This document shows, one piece after another, positions 19,986 through 31,130 of a DNA stretch of 64,000 nt (within the stretch, counting starts at the first letter, position 1; each line of letters opens with the position of its first letter). This DNA is from Gammaproteobacteria bacterium (GTDB taxonomy: Bacteria; Pseudomonadota; Gammaproteobacteria; SZUA-152), in assembly GCA_021648485.1 (NCBI GenBank), contig JAKISS010000004.1, forward strand, positions 1 to 64,000, written 5' to 3'. The notes under the pieces are model-generated. The model was not told the DNA's origin and searched no databases. It saw only the letters and a program-made list of their open reading frames with translations. Both the position numbers and the translations under genes were made by a program.

Positions 19986-21563
19986 CTATTCCTCACACAT
20001 CACTTTAGTTACATCTATTTTTATTTTTCCCTTTATTTCCTCAATTATTTTTAACGCAATATCTTCAATCTGTTTCAGTTGATCCCCACTCATGTGCCCT
20101 AGAACAATTTTACGTTTTCTTTTTGAGACACACCCACCACCTTGTAGGATAATAGAGACGATAGTGTCTAATTTGTTATTTGGTATATCACAATATTCAT
20201 TAAGAGCCTTTTTTACTGCATCAAAAGCTAACAGCAAACATATTTCCCCCAACAAATCGGTTGCTATGGCCGTGTTCATCATGTCATAAGTAAATATGAC
20301 ATGCGCGGTATAGTCTGGATACCGATACATATAGTTAATATCGTTATGTATTATGACTTTATTGTCATTATCGTGACTTAGTTCCCATTCTAGCATTGCC
20401 ATAATCGGACGTGATATCGACTCCAAGACGGAGTCATATTTTGGTTGATTCTTAAGAATAGCGGCGGAAATCGGGATAATAAATTTGTGTTGTGGTTCGC
20501 GCTGCTTCATTACATCATGAATTAGATATCTGTGAGTTCTACCATTGCCATCATTAAGAGGGTGTATATAGACTAAACCGAATGAAATTAAAGTTGCATG
20601 CATCAGTGGCGGCAACCCCCCGTCCACCATTAACCTATCATGCATATCGAGCAATCCTTGCATCATACTTGGAACAAGTTTCGCTAATGGCCCAATATAA
20701 TGAACATCCTCATCAGCACCTCCAAGCCGTCGAATTGTAGTACCTACATATATTTCTTCTTTACGGTAATCATCAGTTCTTTTTGTTTCTTCAACTATTT
20801 GCTTTTGAATATCTATTAATTTTTCTTTTGATAATTCAAATAATCCTGCATTTTTGATGGCTTTTAAAAAGCGCGCCATTTTTTTATTACTCGGGGCTTC
20901 CCTTTCAATCTCAGTAGATGATTTTGTCTCTTTTGTGTACAAATAATTTATACTCCTTCCGATCACATCGGCTGGGAGGTTTTTTCCTAAATCTTGCATC
21001 TGTTCGTATGCTGTCTCATACACATCCACTTTTTCAAGCTTGCATATCTCTGGTATTTTTCTAATGGTTGGACAAAATTCTTTCGTGCCAAGGGCATTGT
21101 TGATAACCCTGGTACGCTTATCTCTGTCTCCCACCTTCAGCGTGTAATAATACTTTTCATCAAATAACTTTATATAATTCCCAGAAGATAGGCTTTCTAT
21201 TTGAAGCATCTCGCCTTTAATCCACTCATACAAATACCAAATCACCCGGTTATAAGCCGAGTGCGGTTTGCTTTTAATAAAGTCTGTAAGTTCTGCTACA
21301 TTAATTTGCTGGAAAATCGCCGCAAAAAAGTGCAACCGAATTCCTTGGTATTTAATTGCAATAACCATATTATCGTATGGTGTATCTATGATTTTTCTAG
21401 TGCCAGGAATTATTCTTCGTTTCGATGCCCCATAATTTATGGTGCTTTCCACTTCAGCTTTTGGGTCTTGATAGACTTCGACTCCCAGTTTTGGGAGCAG
21501 CAAGTTGTAGTATTTGTTTAGATAGCTATATCCTATTGCTTTCATTTCAACCTTTACACGCAC
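19986..21563 (-). CDS. Fic family protein
   Basis: Fic motif HPLNDGNGRTHR preceded by VYI; 525 aa. Confidence 0.88.
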   Translation of the reverse strand: MRVKVEMKAIGYSYLNKYYNLLLPKLGVEVYQDPKAEVESTINYGASKRRIIPGTRKIIDTPYDNMVIAIKYQGIRLHFFAAIFQQINVAELTDFIKSKPHSAYNRVIWYLYEWIKGEMLQIESLSSGNYIKLFDEKYYYTLKVGDRDKRTRVINNALGTKEFCPTIRKIPEICKLEKVDVYETAYEQMQDLGKNLPADVIGRSINYLYTKETKSSTEIEREAPSNKKMARFLKAIKNAGLFELSKEKLIDIQKQIVEETKRTDDYRKEEIYVGTTIRRLGGADEDVHYIGPLAKLVPSMMQGLLDMHDRLMVDGGLPPLMHATLISFGLVYIHPLNDGNGRTHRYLIHDVMKQREPQHKFIIPISAAILKNQPKYDSVLESISRPIMAMLEWELSHDNDNKVIIHNDINYMYRYPDYTAHVIFTYDMMNTAIATDLLGEICLLLAFDAVKKALNEYCDIPNNKLDTIVSIILQGGGCVSKRKRKIVLGHMSGDQLKQIEDIALKIIEEIKGKIKIDVTKVMCEE

Positions 21564-21612
21564 GTTTTATTAGTTATACTTTGGCTTAGGAATGCCTTTC
21601 TCATAGTTTTAC

Positions 21613-21690
21613 TCCAGAAACACTTACAAATCCAGAAAAACACTTAGACTTCCCGGAAAATAATTAGACTTTCAGGAGAATACTTAGAAA
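21613..21690. repeat. Four imperfect 20-bp tandem repeats upstream of the fic gene
   Basis: tccagaaacacttacaaa / tccagaaaaacacttagact / tcccggaaaataattagact / ttcaggagaatacttagaaa. Confidence 0.65.
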
Positions 21691-21831
21691 GCTGACAAAA
21701 GGGCTGGGGGCTGGAATTTGATGTTCGCAATACGTTAGTTAGCGCATCGGCCTTTTCGGAATTATTCTTTAAGTTCTCGATCAAATATGCGGGTCAAAGT
21801 AAAAGCATGAGTAACCGCTTGATTTAATTGA

Positions 21832-21863
21832 TGGCCAGAGGTGGAATCGAACCAACGACACTA
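21832..21863 (-). pseudogene. tRNA-Phe-like 3' fragment (possible attachment-site remnant)
   Basis: Reverse complement ...GTGTCGTTGGTTCGATTCCACCTCTGGCCA resembles the T-arm and acceptor end of gammaproteobacterial tRNA-Phe. No 5' half is present. Confidence 0.55.
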
Positions 21864-21901
21864 AGGCCTGCAAGCGTCTCGCACCCTTCATCCTGTCTAC
21901 A

Positions 21902-21927
21902 TAAAAAATCCCACTCTAGGCGGGATT
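21902..21927 (-). terminator. Terminator downstream of tRNA-Ile(CAU)
   Basis: Reverse complement AATCCCGCCTAGAGTGGGATTTTTTAT: stem plus T-tract. Confidence 0.65.
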
Positions 21928-21947
21928 ATGTAACCTATTGATTTTAA

Positions 21948-22024
<77 letters not shown>

Positions 22025-22089
22025 AAACGTGGGCAATTCTAACATCTTGCCCGCGATCAGGAAAATTGCGGGGCTGAAAAGGTCGCTGA

Positions 22090-23949
22090 CTAAGACCCCG
22101 ACGAAGACTGTTCGGTTTTTTCTGCGTCAATAAAACTGCGCAGGTTGTCCGAACGGCTGGGATGGCGCAGCTTGCGTAGAGCCTTGGCTTCGATTTGACG
22201 AATACGTTCACGCGTCACATCAAACTGTTTGCCGACTTCTTCCAGCGTATGATCGGTGTTCATATCAATACCAAAACGCATGCGCAACACTTTAGCTTCA
22301 CGGGCAGTAAGGCCATCCAGCACATCCAGCGTGGCTTCACGTAAACCCTCGAAGGTAGCCGAATTCACTGGTGACAGCAGGTTGGCATCTTCAATAAAGT
22401 CACCCAGACGTGAATCCTCATCATCACCAATGGGGGTTTCCATGGAAATAGGTTCTTTGGCAATCTTCAGCACTTTGCGTACTTTGTCTTCCGGCATTTC
22501 CATGCGTTCTGACAATTCTTCCGGCGTAGGTTCACGTCCCATTTCCTGCAACATTTGTCGAGCAATGCGATTGAGTTTGTTGATGGTCTCGATCATATGC
22601 ACGGGAATACGAATGGTGCGCGCCTGATCCGCAATCGAACGGGTGATAGCCTGACGAATCCACCAGGTCGCATAAGTCGAAAACTTATAACCACGACGGT
22701 ATTCAAACTTGTCCACGGCTTTCATCAAACCAATGTTACCTTCCTGGATCAGGTCGAGAAACTGCAAACCACGATTGGTGTATTTTTTGGCGATGGAAAT
22801 CACCAGACGCAGGTTGGCTTCCACCATTTCCTTTTTGGCGCGCCTGGCCTTGGCTTCACCAATGGACATCTTGCGATTAATTTCTTTGATCTCGGCAATG
22901 GAGATACCCGCTTCTTCCTGCAAAGCCACCAATTTGTTTTGAGCACGACGAATTTCATCCGCATAATCCGCAAGCACCGCAGAATAACTTTCTTTGGCAT
23001 CAATCTGTCGTTGCAACCAGCCCAGGTCAGTTTCATTATCAGGAAAAGAGGTGATGAAATCCTTGCGCGGCATACGAGCTTTACCGACACAAATATCCAT
23101 GATCACTCGTTCGTGGACGCGCACACTGTTCACGATTTCACGCACATTGGACACCAGCATTTCTGATACTTTGGCTACCAGCTTGATTTCCGCCAGTTCA
23201 CTGACCATCTGGGTATACATTTTTGTACACCGTTCATCTGCACGACCATATTTTTCTGCAGCCTTATTGTGGCGCGTAAACAATTTTTTGATGGAGGCAA
23301 AACGCTCTTTGACCTCTTCAGGGTCGGGGCCAGTGTCTACAGCCTCTTCCTCATCATCAGACTTGCCATCCTCAGATGTCTTGTCATTTTTATTTGCCGC
23401 TGGCGCGGGAGCAGGCGCAGGGATCTCATCGTCTTCCGACACAAAACCGGAAAGCAAATCGGTAAGCCGGGTTTCACCCGCTTCCACTTTTTCAGAAATG
23501 TCCAATACTGTGCGAATAGTACCGGGATAATGTGACAGAGCATTCATCACCTGATTAATGCCATCTTCAATGCGCTTGGCGATGACAATCTCACCCTCGC
23601 GGGTCAACAGCTCCACCGTGCCCATTTCACGCATGTACATGCGTACGGGGTCAGTGGTACGACCAAAATCGCTGTCAATTTTAGCCAGTGCGGCAGCAGC
23701 CTCCTCGGCAGCATCTTCATCAGTAGACACGCCATCTTCAGACAGCACGATACTGTCTTTGTCTGGAGCCACTTCATGCACAACGATACCCATATCGTTG
23801 ATCATGCGGACGATGTCTTCAATCTGATCCGTTTCGACAATACCGCTGGGCAGGTGATCATTGACTTCCCGATATGTCAGGTAGCCCTGTTCCTTACCCT
23901 TCGCGATCAACAGTTTTAATTGCGATTGTTGCTCTGCATTCATAGACAT
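22090..23949 (-). CDS. rpoD: RNA polymerase sigma factor RpoD (sigma-70)
   Basis: Regions 2-4 recognisable: [79 protein letters not shown]. Confidence 0.97.
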   Translation of the reverse strand: MSMNAEQQSQLKLLIAKGKEQGYLTYREVNDHLPSGIVETDQIEDIVRMINDMGIVVHEVAPDKDSIVLSEDGVSTDEDAAEEAAAALAKIDSDFGRTTDPVRMYMREMGTVELLTREGEIVIAKRIEDGINQVMNALSHYPGTIRTVLDISEKVEAGETRLTDLLSGFVSEDDEIPAPAPAPAANKNDKTSEDGKSDDEEEAVDTGPDPEEVKERFASIKKLFTRHNKAAEKYGRADERCTKMYTQMVSELAEIKLVAKVSEMLVSNVREIVNSVRVHERVIMDICVGKARMPRKDFITSFPDNETDLGWLQRQIDAKESYSAVLADYADEIRRAQNKLVALQEEAGISIAEIKEINRKMSIGEAKARRAKKEMVEANLRLVISIAKKYTNRGLQFLDLIQEGNIGLMKAVDKFEYRRGYKFSTYATWWIRQAITRSIADQARTIRIPVHMIETINKLNRIARQMLQEMGREPTPEELSERMEMPEDKVRKVLKIAKEPISMETPIGDDEDSRLGDFIEDANLLSPVNSATFEGLREATLDVLDGLTAREAKVLRMRFGIDMNTDHTLEEVGKQFDVTRERIRQIEAKALRKLRHPSRSDNLRSFIDAEKTEQSSSGS

Positions 23950-24063
23950 GTAATTGACCAGCCCTCAACACCGACCCAAAATAGCCGACCATTATAACCG
24001 ACTTTTCCAAACTTTGGCGACCAGTTTCGACCGCATGGTGGTAGTGTATATTAAACGTACAAT

Positions 24064-25821
24064 TTATTGCTGACGACCTCTGGAGCTTAGCGCAAAATAT
24101 TCGCTTTTTTCGGCATCGCTGGCCGAACCCAGCTGTACCTTCGATTCCAGATATTCCCAGCGCTGCTCATCCCGCAACATAACCAGCTTTTCGACCGCTG
24201 CAATAAACTCTACTTCCAACCCATCTTCTGACAGCATCAACGGTTGCCCTGCCAACCGGGCAAGATGTCCGGCCTCTTCACTCCGCCCTTGGGCGCGCCA
24301 ATGTTCGACAATGGCACCGCAACTAAGTTGTGGGCTCTGTTGCAACAATTCAACCAGTCCCTGCAATAAAGGCAGGCCAGGCTGTTCCAGTCCTTGCAGT
24401 ATTGACCAGTCATCAATGCATGCGATCAACGCTGGCCGGTGCAATAACAGCTGAATGACTGTGCGCATGAGAGATGGCGCGCCTTTAACAGGCGTTGCTC
24501 GAAACGAAGCCCGTGATGAAGAACGCCTTGTGGTCATCAACCCTCCAAGGGCTGAAACATCAACTTTGGCGATTTCCGCTAAACGTGCAGCCATCATGTG
24601 CCGAAATACACCTTTTGGCAGCTTTTCCAGCAATGGTCTCGCCTGCTCCACCAACCGGGCCCGACCATCGATACTCGCCATATCAACGGCGGCACTAAGC
24701 TCGCCAAAAAAATAGTCGGAAAATGAGGTGGCGTCTGTGACCCGCGCCTCGAATCCATCCTTGCCCTCTTTACGCACCAATGTGTCCGGATCTTCACCAT
24801 CGGGCAGAAACATAAACAGAATCTGTCGTCCTTCACTCAATATCGGCAACGCATTTTCCAGCGCGCGCCACGCCGCCTGTCGTCCGGCGCGGTCACCGTC
24901 AAAACAAAATACGATCTGCGACACCACCCGGAACAAACGTTCCAGATGGTCATGCGTGGTGGCCGTGCCTAGGGTAGCCACTGCATTGCGCACACCGAAT
25001 TGCGCCAATGCCACCACATCCATGTAACCTTCCACCACCAGTAATCGTTCAAGTTTGCGCTCCGCCTTGCGAGCCTGAAACAAGCCATAAAGCTCGCGAC
25101 CTTTATGAAAAATCGCCGTTTCTGCGGAGTTAAGATACTTGGGGCCGTCATCACCACCCAACTGTCGCCCACCAAAAGCTATCACCCGACCACGACGATC
25201 ACGGATTGGAAACATAATGCGTTCACGGAACCGGTCGTAATAACCACCACTGTCTTTTTTCACGATCAGCCCGGCCTGTACCAGCTGTGTTTCGCTTACA
25301 CCCTGGGCGAGCAAACAAACACCAAGATTATTCCAGCCCGGCGGCGCAAAGCCCAGCTCAAACGCAGCAGCCACTTCACCGGTGAGGCCGCGGCCTTTGA
25401 GATATTCCGTGGCACGCGTCGCTTGCTCATGTTGTTTCAGCTGCTGACGATAAAATTGCGCGGCCTTTTCCATTACCGCATAAAGATCATGATGGCTTTG
25501 CCCGCTGAAAACCTGACCCGCTTCGCGCGGCACTTCCATGCCAGCCCCAGAGGCCAATTCCTCCACAGCCTCCACAAAATCCAGATGCTCGTATTCCATG
25601 AGAAAACCCAGCGCCGAGCCATGCGCACCACAACCGAAGCAGTAATAAAACTGTTTATCGGGACTAACGGTAAACGAGGGGGTTTTTTCGTTATGGAAGG
25701 GACAACAGGCCTGATATTCACGACCCGTCTTTTTCAGCTGCACACGACTGTCGATAACATCAACAATATCCACGCGCACTAGCAGCTCGTCAATAAAAGA
25801 AGTGGGGATACGGCCAGACAT
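24064..25821 (-). CDS. dnaG: DNA primase
   Basis: CPFHNEKTPSFTVSPDKQFYYCFGCGAHG zinc ribbon; TOPRIM VVEGYMDVVAL; FDGDRAGRQAA. Confidence 0.97.
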   Translation of the reverse strand: MSGRIPTSFIDELLVRVDIVDVIDSRVQLKKTGREYQACCPFHNEKTPSFTVSPDKQFYYCFGCGAHGSALGFLMEYEHLDFVEAVEELASGAGMEVPREAGQVFSGQSHHDLYAVMEKAAQFYRQQLKQHEQATRATEYLKGRGLTGEVAAAFELGFAPPGWNNLGVCLLAQGVSETQLVQAGLIVKKDSGGYYDRFRERIMFPIRDRRGRVIAFGGRQLGGDDGPKYLNSAETAIFHKGRELYGLFQARKAERKLERLLVVEGYMDVVALAQFGVRNAVATLGTATTHDHLERLFRVVSQIVFCFDGDRAGRQAAWRALENALPILSEGRQILFMFLPDGEDPDTLVRKEGKDGFEARVTDATSFSDYFFGELSAAVDMASIDGRARLVEQARPLLEKLPKGVFRHMMAARLAEIAKVDVSALGGLMTTRRSSSRASFRATPVKGAPSLMRTVIQLLLHRPALIACIDDWSILQGLEQPGLPLLQGLVELLQQSPQLSCGAIVEHWRAQGRSEEAGHLARLAGQPLMLSEDGLEVEFIAAVEKLVMLRDEQRWEYLESKVQLGSASDAEKSEYFALSSRGRQQ

Positions 25822-25971
25822 GAGAGGATTCTATAACGCCCGGGCTTTCGGGACAGCATGGTAAACCCGAAAAATTCGTGTGAACAAATAGAAGTGACCA
25901 GGAGCGAGCATCCAGGGTCCGGCTTTTCCTGACAATCAGGCCTTTATTCCCCGAGCACGACTCTCTTTGTA

Positions 25972-26427
25972 CTACCCGGCCAGTCGCTGTTTAATTTTCT
26001 GACTAACCGCACCCATATCCGCTCGTCCCTGCACCTGGGGCTTAAGTACAGCCATCACCTTGCCCATGTCTTTCATGGATTCAGCGCCAGCACTATCGAT
26101 TGCAACAGCAATCAACGCATCAAGTTCGGTTTCGTCCAGCGCAGCGGGCAGATATTCCTGCAAGACACTGATCTCATAGCTTTCCTGATCAGCCAGCTCC
26201 TGACGCCCCGCATCTTCGAACTGTTTTACCGAATCACGACGCTGCTTGACCATCTTATCCAACACTGCCAGTACCTGCGCATCATCCAGATCGATACGTT
26301 CATCAACTTCGCGCTGCTTAATGGCAGCCAGCACCAAACGCACCACGCCCAAGCGCGGCTTGTCTTTGCTGCGCATCGCGGTTTTCATGTCTTCAGTCAA
26401 TCTTTGTTTGAGCGCTGAATCAGTCAT
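25972..26427 (-). CDS. GatB/YqeY domain-containing protein
   Basis: LKQRLTEDMKTAMRSKDKPRLGVVRLVLAAIKQREVDER. Start at MTDSALKQ. Confidence 0.9.
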   Translation of the reverse strand: MTDSALKQRLTEDMKTAMRSKDKPRLGVVRLVLAAIKQREVDERIDLDDAQVLAVLDKMVKQRRDSVKQFEDAGRQELADQESYEISVLQEYLPAALDETELDALIAVAIDSAGAESMKDMGKVMAVLKPQVQGRADMGAVSQKIKQRLAG

Positions 26428-26508
26428 GAGGTCACCTGAGCAGTGAAAAAAAACAGATAAGGAAATCTTCACTCTCTGCTGTCATCAGCAGGGAGCAAAC
26501 ATCGGGAA

Positions 26509-26724
26509 TCAGTAGAGACGCTTACGGCGCGTGATATCCCGGGAAGTTTTTTTCAGCTGACGCTTAACCGCAGCAGCCATTTTACGTTGACGTGCCTGGG
26601 TGGGCTTTTCGTAAAATTCACGACGACGCACCTCAGTGAGCACTCCGGCTTTTTCACAAGAACGCTTGAAACGACGCAGCGCGATATCAAAGGGCTCATT
26701 TTCTCTTACACGAACATTCGGCAT
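26509..26724 (-). CDS. rpsU: 30S ribosomal protein S21
   Basis: [55 protein letters not shown]. Confidence 0.98.
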   Translation of the reverse strand: MPNVRVRENEPFDIALRRFKRSCEKAGVLTEVRRREFYEKPTQARQRKMAAAVKRQLKKTSRDITRRKRLY

Positions 26725-26894
26725 TGGTTTTCCAATCCTTTTACAGTAAACATACTTTACGATACATTCTTTCTTTTACTTTGCGATGCCACAGGACATG
26801 GAGACCCAGCCAGCGCAGCGAGCCGGGAATTCTAGTCATTTACGCACACAAATGCAAAGTATCCGACCAAAAACTCCCCATAGAGTACAGAAAA

Positions 26895-27938
26895 GTGTCT
26901 TATCAAACCCCATCCTTGACCTTAGGCATCGAAACTTCCTGCGACGAAACCGGTATCGCGCTTTACCATAATGAACACGGCCTACTCGCCGATGCGCTTT
27001 ACAGTCAGATCGAACTCCATGCTGATTATGGCGGTGTAGTGCCGGAATTGGCCTCCCGCGACCATGTGCGCAAAACTCTGCCGTTGATTCAACAGGTGCT
27101 CAACGATGCCGACCGCAACAAACAAGACATCACTGGTGTCGCTTATACCGCTGGACCAGGGCTAGTGGGTGCATTATTAGTCGGCACCAGCATCGGTCGC
27201 AGCCTGGCCTGGGCCTGGGACGTACCAGCCGTGGCGGTGCATCACATGGAAGGGCATCTGCTGGCTCCCCTGCTGGAAGAAAACCCACCGGCATTCCCCT
27301 TTGTCGCCCTGCTGGTCTCCGGTGGACACACCCTGCTGGTAGAGGTAAACGGCGTGGGACAGTACACCATTCTCGGCGAAACCCTTGACGATGCTGCCGG
27401 GGAGGCCTTCGACAAAACGGCCAAACTGCTAGGACTGGATTACCCCGGCGGCCCTGCTCTGGCGAAATTGGCAAAACAAGGCAACCCGAAGCGCTTCCAT
27501 TTTCCCCGACCCATGACCAACCGTCCCGGGCTCGATTTCAGTTTCAGTGGACTCAAGACCTTTGCCATTACCACGTTACGCGACAACACTGCGGACAACA
27601 TAAACCCGCAGCAAACTCACGCCGATATCGCTCGCGCTTTTGAAGACGCTGTAGCAGAGACCTTTGCCATCAAATGCAAACGTGCGCTACAACAGACCGG
27701 ATTAAAGCGGCTGGTCATTGCCGGTGGCGTCAGCGCCAACCACACTTTGCGGGAACGGCTTTCCCAGCTCGCGGAAAAAGAAGGCTTCGGGATTTTTTAT
27801 CCCCGTCCAGCATTCTGCACCGATAACGGTGCAATGATCGCCTTCGCAGGCTCTTTGCGGCTGGCAACAGGACAAAAGCAAGACAAACACTTTGGCGCAC
27901 AACCTCGCTGGCCCATTGATACGTTAACCCCAACCTAA
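26895..27938 (+). CDS. tsaD: tRNA N6-adenosine threonylcarbamoyltransferase
   Basis: [40 protein letters not shown]. In-frame GTG at 26895 gives the expected length. Confidence 0.94.
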   Translation: MSYQTPSLTLGIETSCDETGIALYHNEHGLLADALYSQIELHADYGGVVPELASRDHVRKTLPLIQQVLNDADRNKQDITGVAYTAGPGLVGALLVGTSIGRSLAWAWDVPAVAVHHMEGHLLAPLLEENPPAFPFVALLVSGGHTLLVEVNGVGQYTILGETLDDAAGEAFDKTAKLLGLDYPGGPALAKLAKQGNPKRFHFPRPMTNRPGLDFSFSGLKTFAITTLRDNTADNINPQQTHADIARAFEDAVAETFAIKCKRALQQTGLKRLVIAGGVSANHTLRERLSQLAEKEGFGIFYPRPAFCTDNGAMIAFAGSLRLATGQKQDKHFGAQPRWPIDTLTPT

Positions 27939-27965
27939 AAATCACCGACCAATAGCCAGACAAAA

Positions 27966-27992
27966 AAAGTGGGGGCCGATGGCCCCCACTTT
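27966..27992. terminator. Strong hairpin terminator between convergent tsaD and the HU-like gene
   Basis: aaagtgggggcc gat ggcccccacttt perfect 12-bp stem with A/T-rich flanks. Confidence 0.75.
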
Positions 27993-28024
27993 CAGTATTT
28001 TTCCAATGATAATAAAAAATACGT

Positions 28025-28423
28025 TTAGCTGGTCATATCTTTCATCTTTTTCAAGGGTAAAACCTTAACTACTGTACGCGCTGGCTTGGCCTTAAAGATA
28101 GTATCTTCGCCAGTGAAAGGATTAACGCCTTTGCGTTTTTTGGTGGCGGGCTTACGCACCGTTTTTATCTTGAGGAGACCTGGCAGGGTAAATGTACCGA
28201 CGGCATTCTTTTTGATGTGACCATTAATGACATCTGACAAAGCCTCAAACACCTTGACGACATCTTTCTTGGAGAGTTCAGTGACCTCCGCAATATTGGC
28301 AAACAATGCTGTTTTTGTCATTGGCTCTTTAATTGCGGCCACGCGCTTTGCTGGCGCTGCTTTTTTTGCGGCTTTCTTTTTCGAGGCTTTCTTTTTTACT
28401 GCTTTCTTCTTTACCATTTGCAC
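28025..28423 (-). CDS. HU/IHF-family DNA-binding protein with Lys/Ala-rich N-terminal tail
   Basis: MQMVKKKAVKKKASKKKAAKKAAPAKR tail, then TKTALFANIAEVTELSKKDVVKVFEALSDVINGHIKKNAVGTFTLPGLLKIKTVRKPATKKRKGVNPFTGED. Confidence 0.85.
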   Translation of the reverse strand: MQMVKKKAVKKKASKKKAAKKAAPAKRVAAIKEPMTKTALFANIAEVTELSKKDVVKVFEALSDVINGHIKKNAVGTFTLPGLLKIKTVRKPATKKRKGVNPFTGEDTIFKAKPARTVVKVLPLKKMKDMTS

Positions 28424-28905
28424 TCTCCCAGTTGGGTAATTACTTGAGTATGATTAATTTTTTGACGAACAGAATCCGGTTTACGGCCGAGCAATACTGT
28501 TAACAAACCGACCTTCATCGATTTGCCCTGTTTTATAGACTCTTTTGGCCTTTTAAGCAACGCCACAAAAATATTTTTCGCCTTTTTTTCGTGCTATCAC
28601 ACTATTCAACAGCTACTATGGCGCTCACATGAAAATAAATTGATGCTCATTTGGCATGTACCTATACTCATAGATAACCGGGATCTAAGTGTTAAGCGTG
28701 TATCATATTCATTCCGCAGCACCACCAAAAACAGGTGTTTTTAGGCGAAAGTCAGCCCCCTTGCACCCGGTGGGATGATGTGTAACAACAGGTCGGCTGC
28801 AAGAAATTCTACGGTGCTGTGGAATGAAAAGAGCGTATAATCAATGCCTCAATCGCAATAAGCCTATCAGCCAACACGCACCTCAAAACGGGATAAGGGC
28901 TCACC

Positions 28906-29487
28906 ATGAGCGAAAAACCCCCTCAAAAGAAAACACTACGCACCAAGCCGGAAGTGCTGCGCTCAGAAATTATTGCGCGCACTAATATCTTCCGAATCGA
29001 GCAACGTGACCTGCGTTTTTCCAATGGCACCGAAGTTCGTCATGAGCGATTGATCGGCTCTGAACACGGTGCCGTGCTTATTGTTCCTATGCTCGATGAC
29101 AACACCGTATTACTGATTCGCGAATACGCCACGGGCGTTCATCGCTACGAACTGGCCCTGCCCAAAGGACGCATCGAGACCAACGAACCTCTGCTTACTG
29201 CTGCTAATCGTGAAATCATGGAAGAAATCGGCTACGGTGCCCGCAAACTCCAGCACTTCACCAGCCTGACCGTTGCACCGGGATACCTCAGCCATGAAAC
29301 ACATATCGTGCTGGCGGAAGATCTTTACGAAGAGCAACACGATGGAGACGAACCTGAAAAAATAGATGTAGTACCCTGGCAACTGGATGCCCTGCCCGAA
29401 CTGTTAAAACAAAAGGAATGTACCGAAGCACGCAGCATTGCTGCTTTATTTATGGTGCAAGCACACTTGGCAACACGAACCGCATAG
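28906..29487 (+). CDS. nudE: ADP compounds hydrolase NudE (Nudix)
   Basis: Nudix box-like GRIETNEPLLTAANREIMEEIGYGA, and NudE-like RLIGSEHGAVLIVPML. Confidence 0.9.
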   Translation: MSEKPPQKKTLRTKPEVLRSEIIARTNIFRIEQRDLRFSNGTEVRHERLIGSEHGAVLIVPMLDDNTVLLIREYATGVHRYELALPKGRIETNEPLLTAANREIMEEIGYGARKLQHFTSLTVAPGYLSHETHIVLAEDLYEEQHDGDEPEKIDVVPWQLDALPELLKQKECTEARSIAALFMVQAHLATRTA

Positions 29488-29525
29488 CAGGTTCCACTCT
29501 TATTTCCGCAGCAGGGGCGCATATT

Positions 29526-30332
29526 GTGAGCAATGAATTAATCGACGACATTATCAAGCTGGCAATTGTGGCGGGACACCGCATCCTGGAAATTTATAAT
29601 ACTGATTTTGGCGTCGAACAAAAATCCGACAATACCCCTCTCACTGCCGCTGACATGGCCGCCCACCATATTATTATCGAAGGCCTTAACCGGCTTACGC
29701 CGAACATTCCTGTTCTTTCGGAAGAATCTGCCATTATTCCCTTTGCACAACGCACCCTATGGCAGCGCTACTGGTTGGTGGACCCTCTGGATGGCACTCG
29801 TGAATTTGTTAAACGCAATGGCGAATTTACCGTTAACATCGCACTGATCGACAATCACGAATCAGTACTCGGCGTTGTTTATGCCCCTGTTACCGGCGCT
29901 ACCTATTATGCTGCACGCGGCATGGGTGCTTTCAAAAAAACCCCGGGTGACATAAGTAATAACGGAAGTAAAAGCATTGCTATTCACACCCGGCGAAAAA
30001 CTGTCGGCAACACGGTTATTGCTGGCAGTCGCTCACACCGCGGCGACTCGCTGGAAGCTTTTCTGCAGAAAGTTGGTGATTACGAAATAATCAGCATGGG
30101 CAGCTCACTGAAATCCTGTCTGGTGGCTGAAGGTCACGCTGACATCTATCCGCGCCTGGGACCCACCTCGGAATGGGACACCGCCGCCGCACAATGCATA
30201 GTGGAAGAAGCTGGCGGACGTATTACCAAGACCGATATGCAACCTCTGCGGTACAATACCAAGGATGAGCTATTGAACCCTTATTTTCTGGTGATTGGTG
30301 ATCCAGTTTTTGACTGGGCTCAATATCTGTAA
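29526..30332 (+). CDS. cysQ: 3'(2'),5'-bisphosphate nucleotidase
   Basis: SDNTPLTAADMAAHHII, WLVDPLDGTREFVKRNGEFTVNIALI, GPTSEWDTAAAQCIVEEAGG. GTG start inferred. Confidence 0.92.
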   Translation: MSNELIDDIIKLAIVAGHRILEIYNTDFGVEQKSDNTPLTAADMAAHHIIIEGLNRLTPNIPVLSEESAIIPFAQRTLWQRYWLVDPLDGTREFVKRNGEFTVNIALIDNHESVLGVVYAPVTGATYYAARGMGAFKKTPGDISNNGSKSIAIHTRRKTVGNTVIAGSRSHRGDSLEAFLQKVGDYEIISMGSSLKSCLVAEGHADIYPRLGPTSEWDTAAAQCIVEEAGGRITKTDMQPLRYNTKDELLNPYFLVIGDPVFDWAQYL

Positions 30333-30386
30333 CAATATTGCATTATTATTTACCCACCCTGAAACCTTAACAAACAAGGAAACAAT

Positions 30387-31064
30387 GTGAAAAACTCACT
30401 ATTATTTAGCGGCCTCGCTGCCATTATTGCTCTGCACAGTACCGCCATCAGCGCAGCAAAACCTGACACCGACAAAGAAAAATTCAGTTATGCCATTGGC
30501 TTCCAGATCGGCCAGGGATTTAAACGTGACAACCTGGAAATTGATACCAACGCTATGTCGCAAGCGATCAACGATGTATTGGGTGACAAAACACCACAAC
30601 TAAGTGCCGACGAAATGCGTGCCACCATGGAATCAGCACAGCAAAAAATGCTGGCTGCGCGCGCTGCTAATGGCGAAAAAGCCAAGGCTGCTGGCGAAGC
30701 CTACTTGGCCGCCAACAAAAAGAAAAAAGATGTCATTACCCGTGACAGTGGACTGCAATACAAAGTCATCAGCATGGGCAAAGGCAAACAACCCGCTGCT
30801 GACTCGTCAATTACTGCTCATTATAAAGGCACCTTGATTGATGGCAGTGAATTCGACAGCTCTTATAGTCGGAACCAACCAGCCACATTTAACGTTAACC
30901 AAGTCATCCCTGGCTGGAAAGAAGTACTACCATTGATGCATGAAGGTGATAAATGGCAGGTGTTTATTCCAGCCGAACTGGCCTACGGCGAACGCGGCTC
31001 TGGCGGCATCATTGGCCCCAATGAAGCATTGATTTTTGAAATCGAGTTGATCAAAGTCAACTAA
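30387..31064 (+). CDS. FKBP-type peptidyl-prolyl isomerase (Mip/FkpA-like)
   Basis: Signal peptide, FKBP N-terminal dimerisation region, and VTAHYKGT-type SSITAHYKGTLIDGSEFDSSYSRNQPATF...VIPGWKEVLPLMHEGDKWQVFIPAELAYGERG. Confidence 0.94.
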   Translation: MKNSLLFSGLAAIIALHSTAISAAKPDTDKEKFSYAIGFQIGQGFKRDNLEIDTNAMSQAINDVLGDKTPQLSADEMRATMESAQQKMLAARAANGEKAKAAGEAYLAANKKKKDVITRDSGLQYKVISMGKGKQPAADSSITAHYKGTLIDGSEFDSSYSRNQPATFNVNQVIPGWKEVLPLMHEGDKWQVFIPAELAYGERGSGGIIGPNEALIFEIELIKVN

Positions 31065-31130
31065 CCAAAAGCCTGTCGGGTTTAGAATAACGCGTGAAAT
31101 ACCCAGACTGAAGCTTCATTCGCCGCTGAC

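Noticed and set aside
21613-21690. CRISPR array possibility for the 20-bp repeats
   Set aside because: Units are contiguous and degenerate without spacers, and there are no cas genes. Better read as tandem operator-like repeats.
22555-23166. 203-aa plus-strand ORF
   Set aside because: Antisense shadow of rpoD.
25105-25782. 225-aa plus-strand ORF
   Set aside because: Antisense shadow of dnaG; no domain signal.
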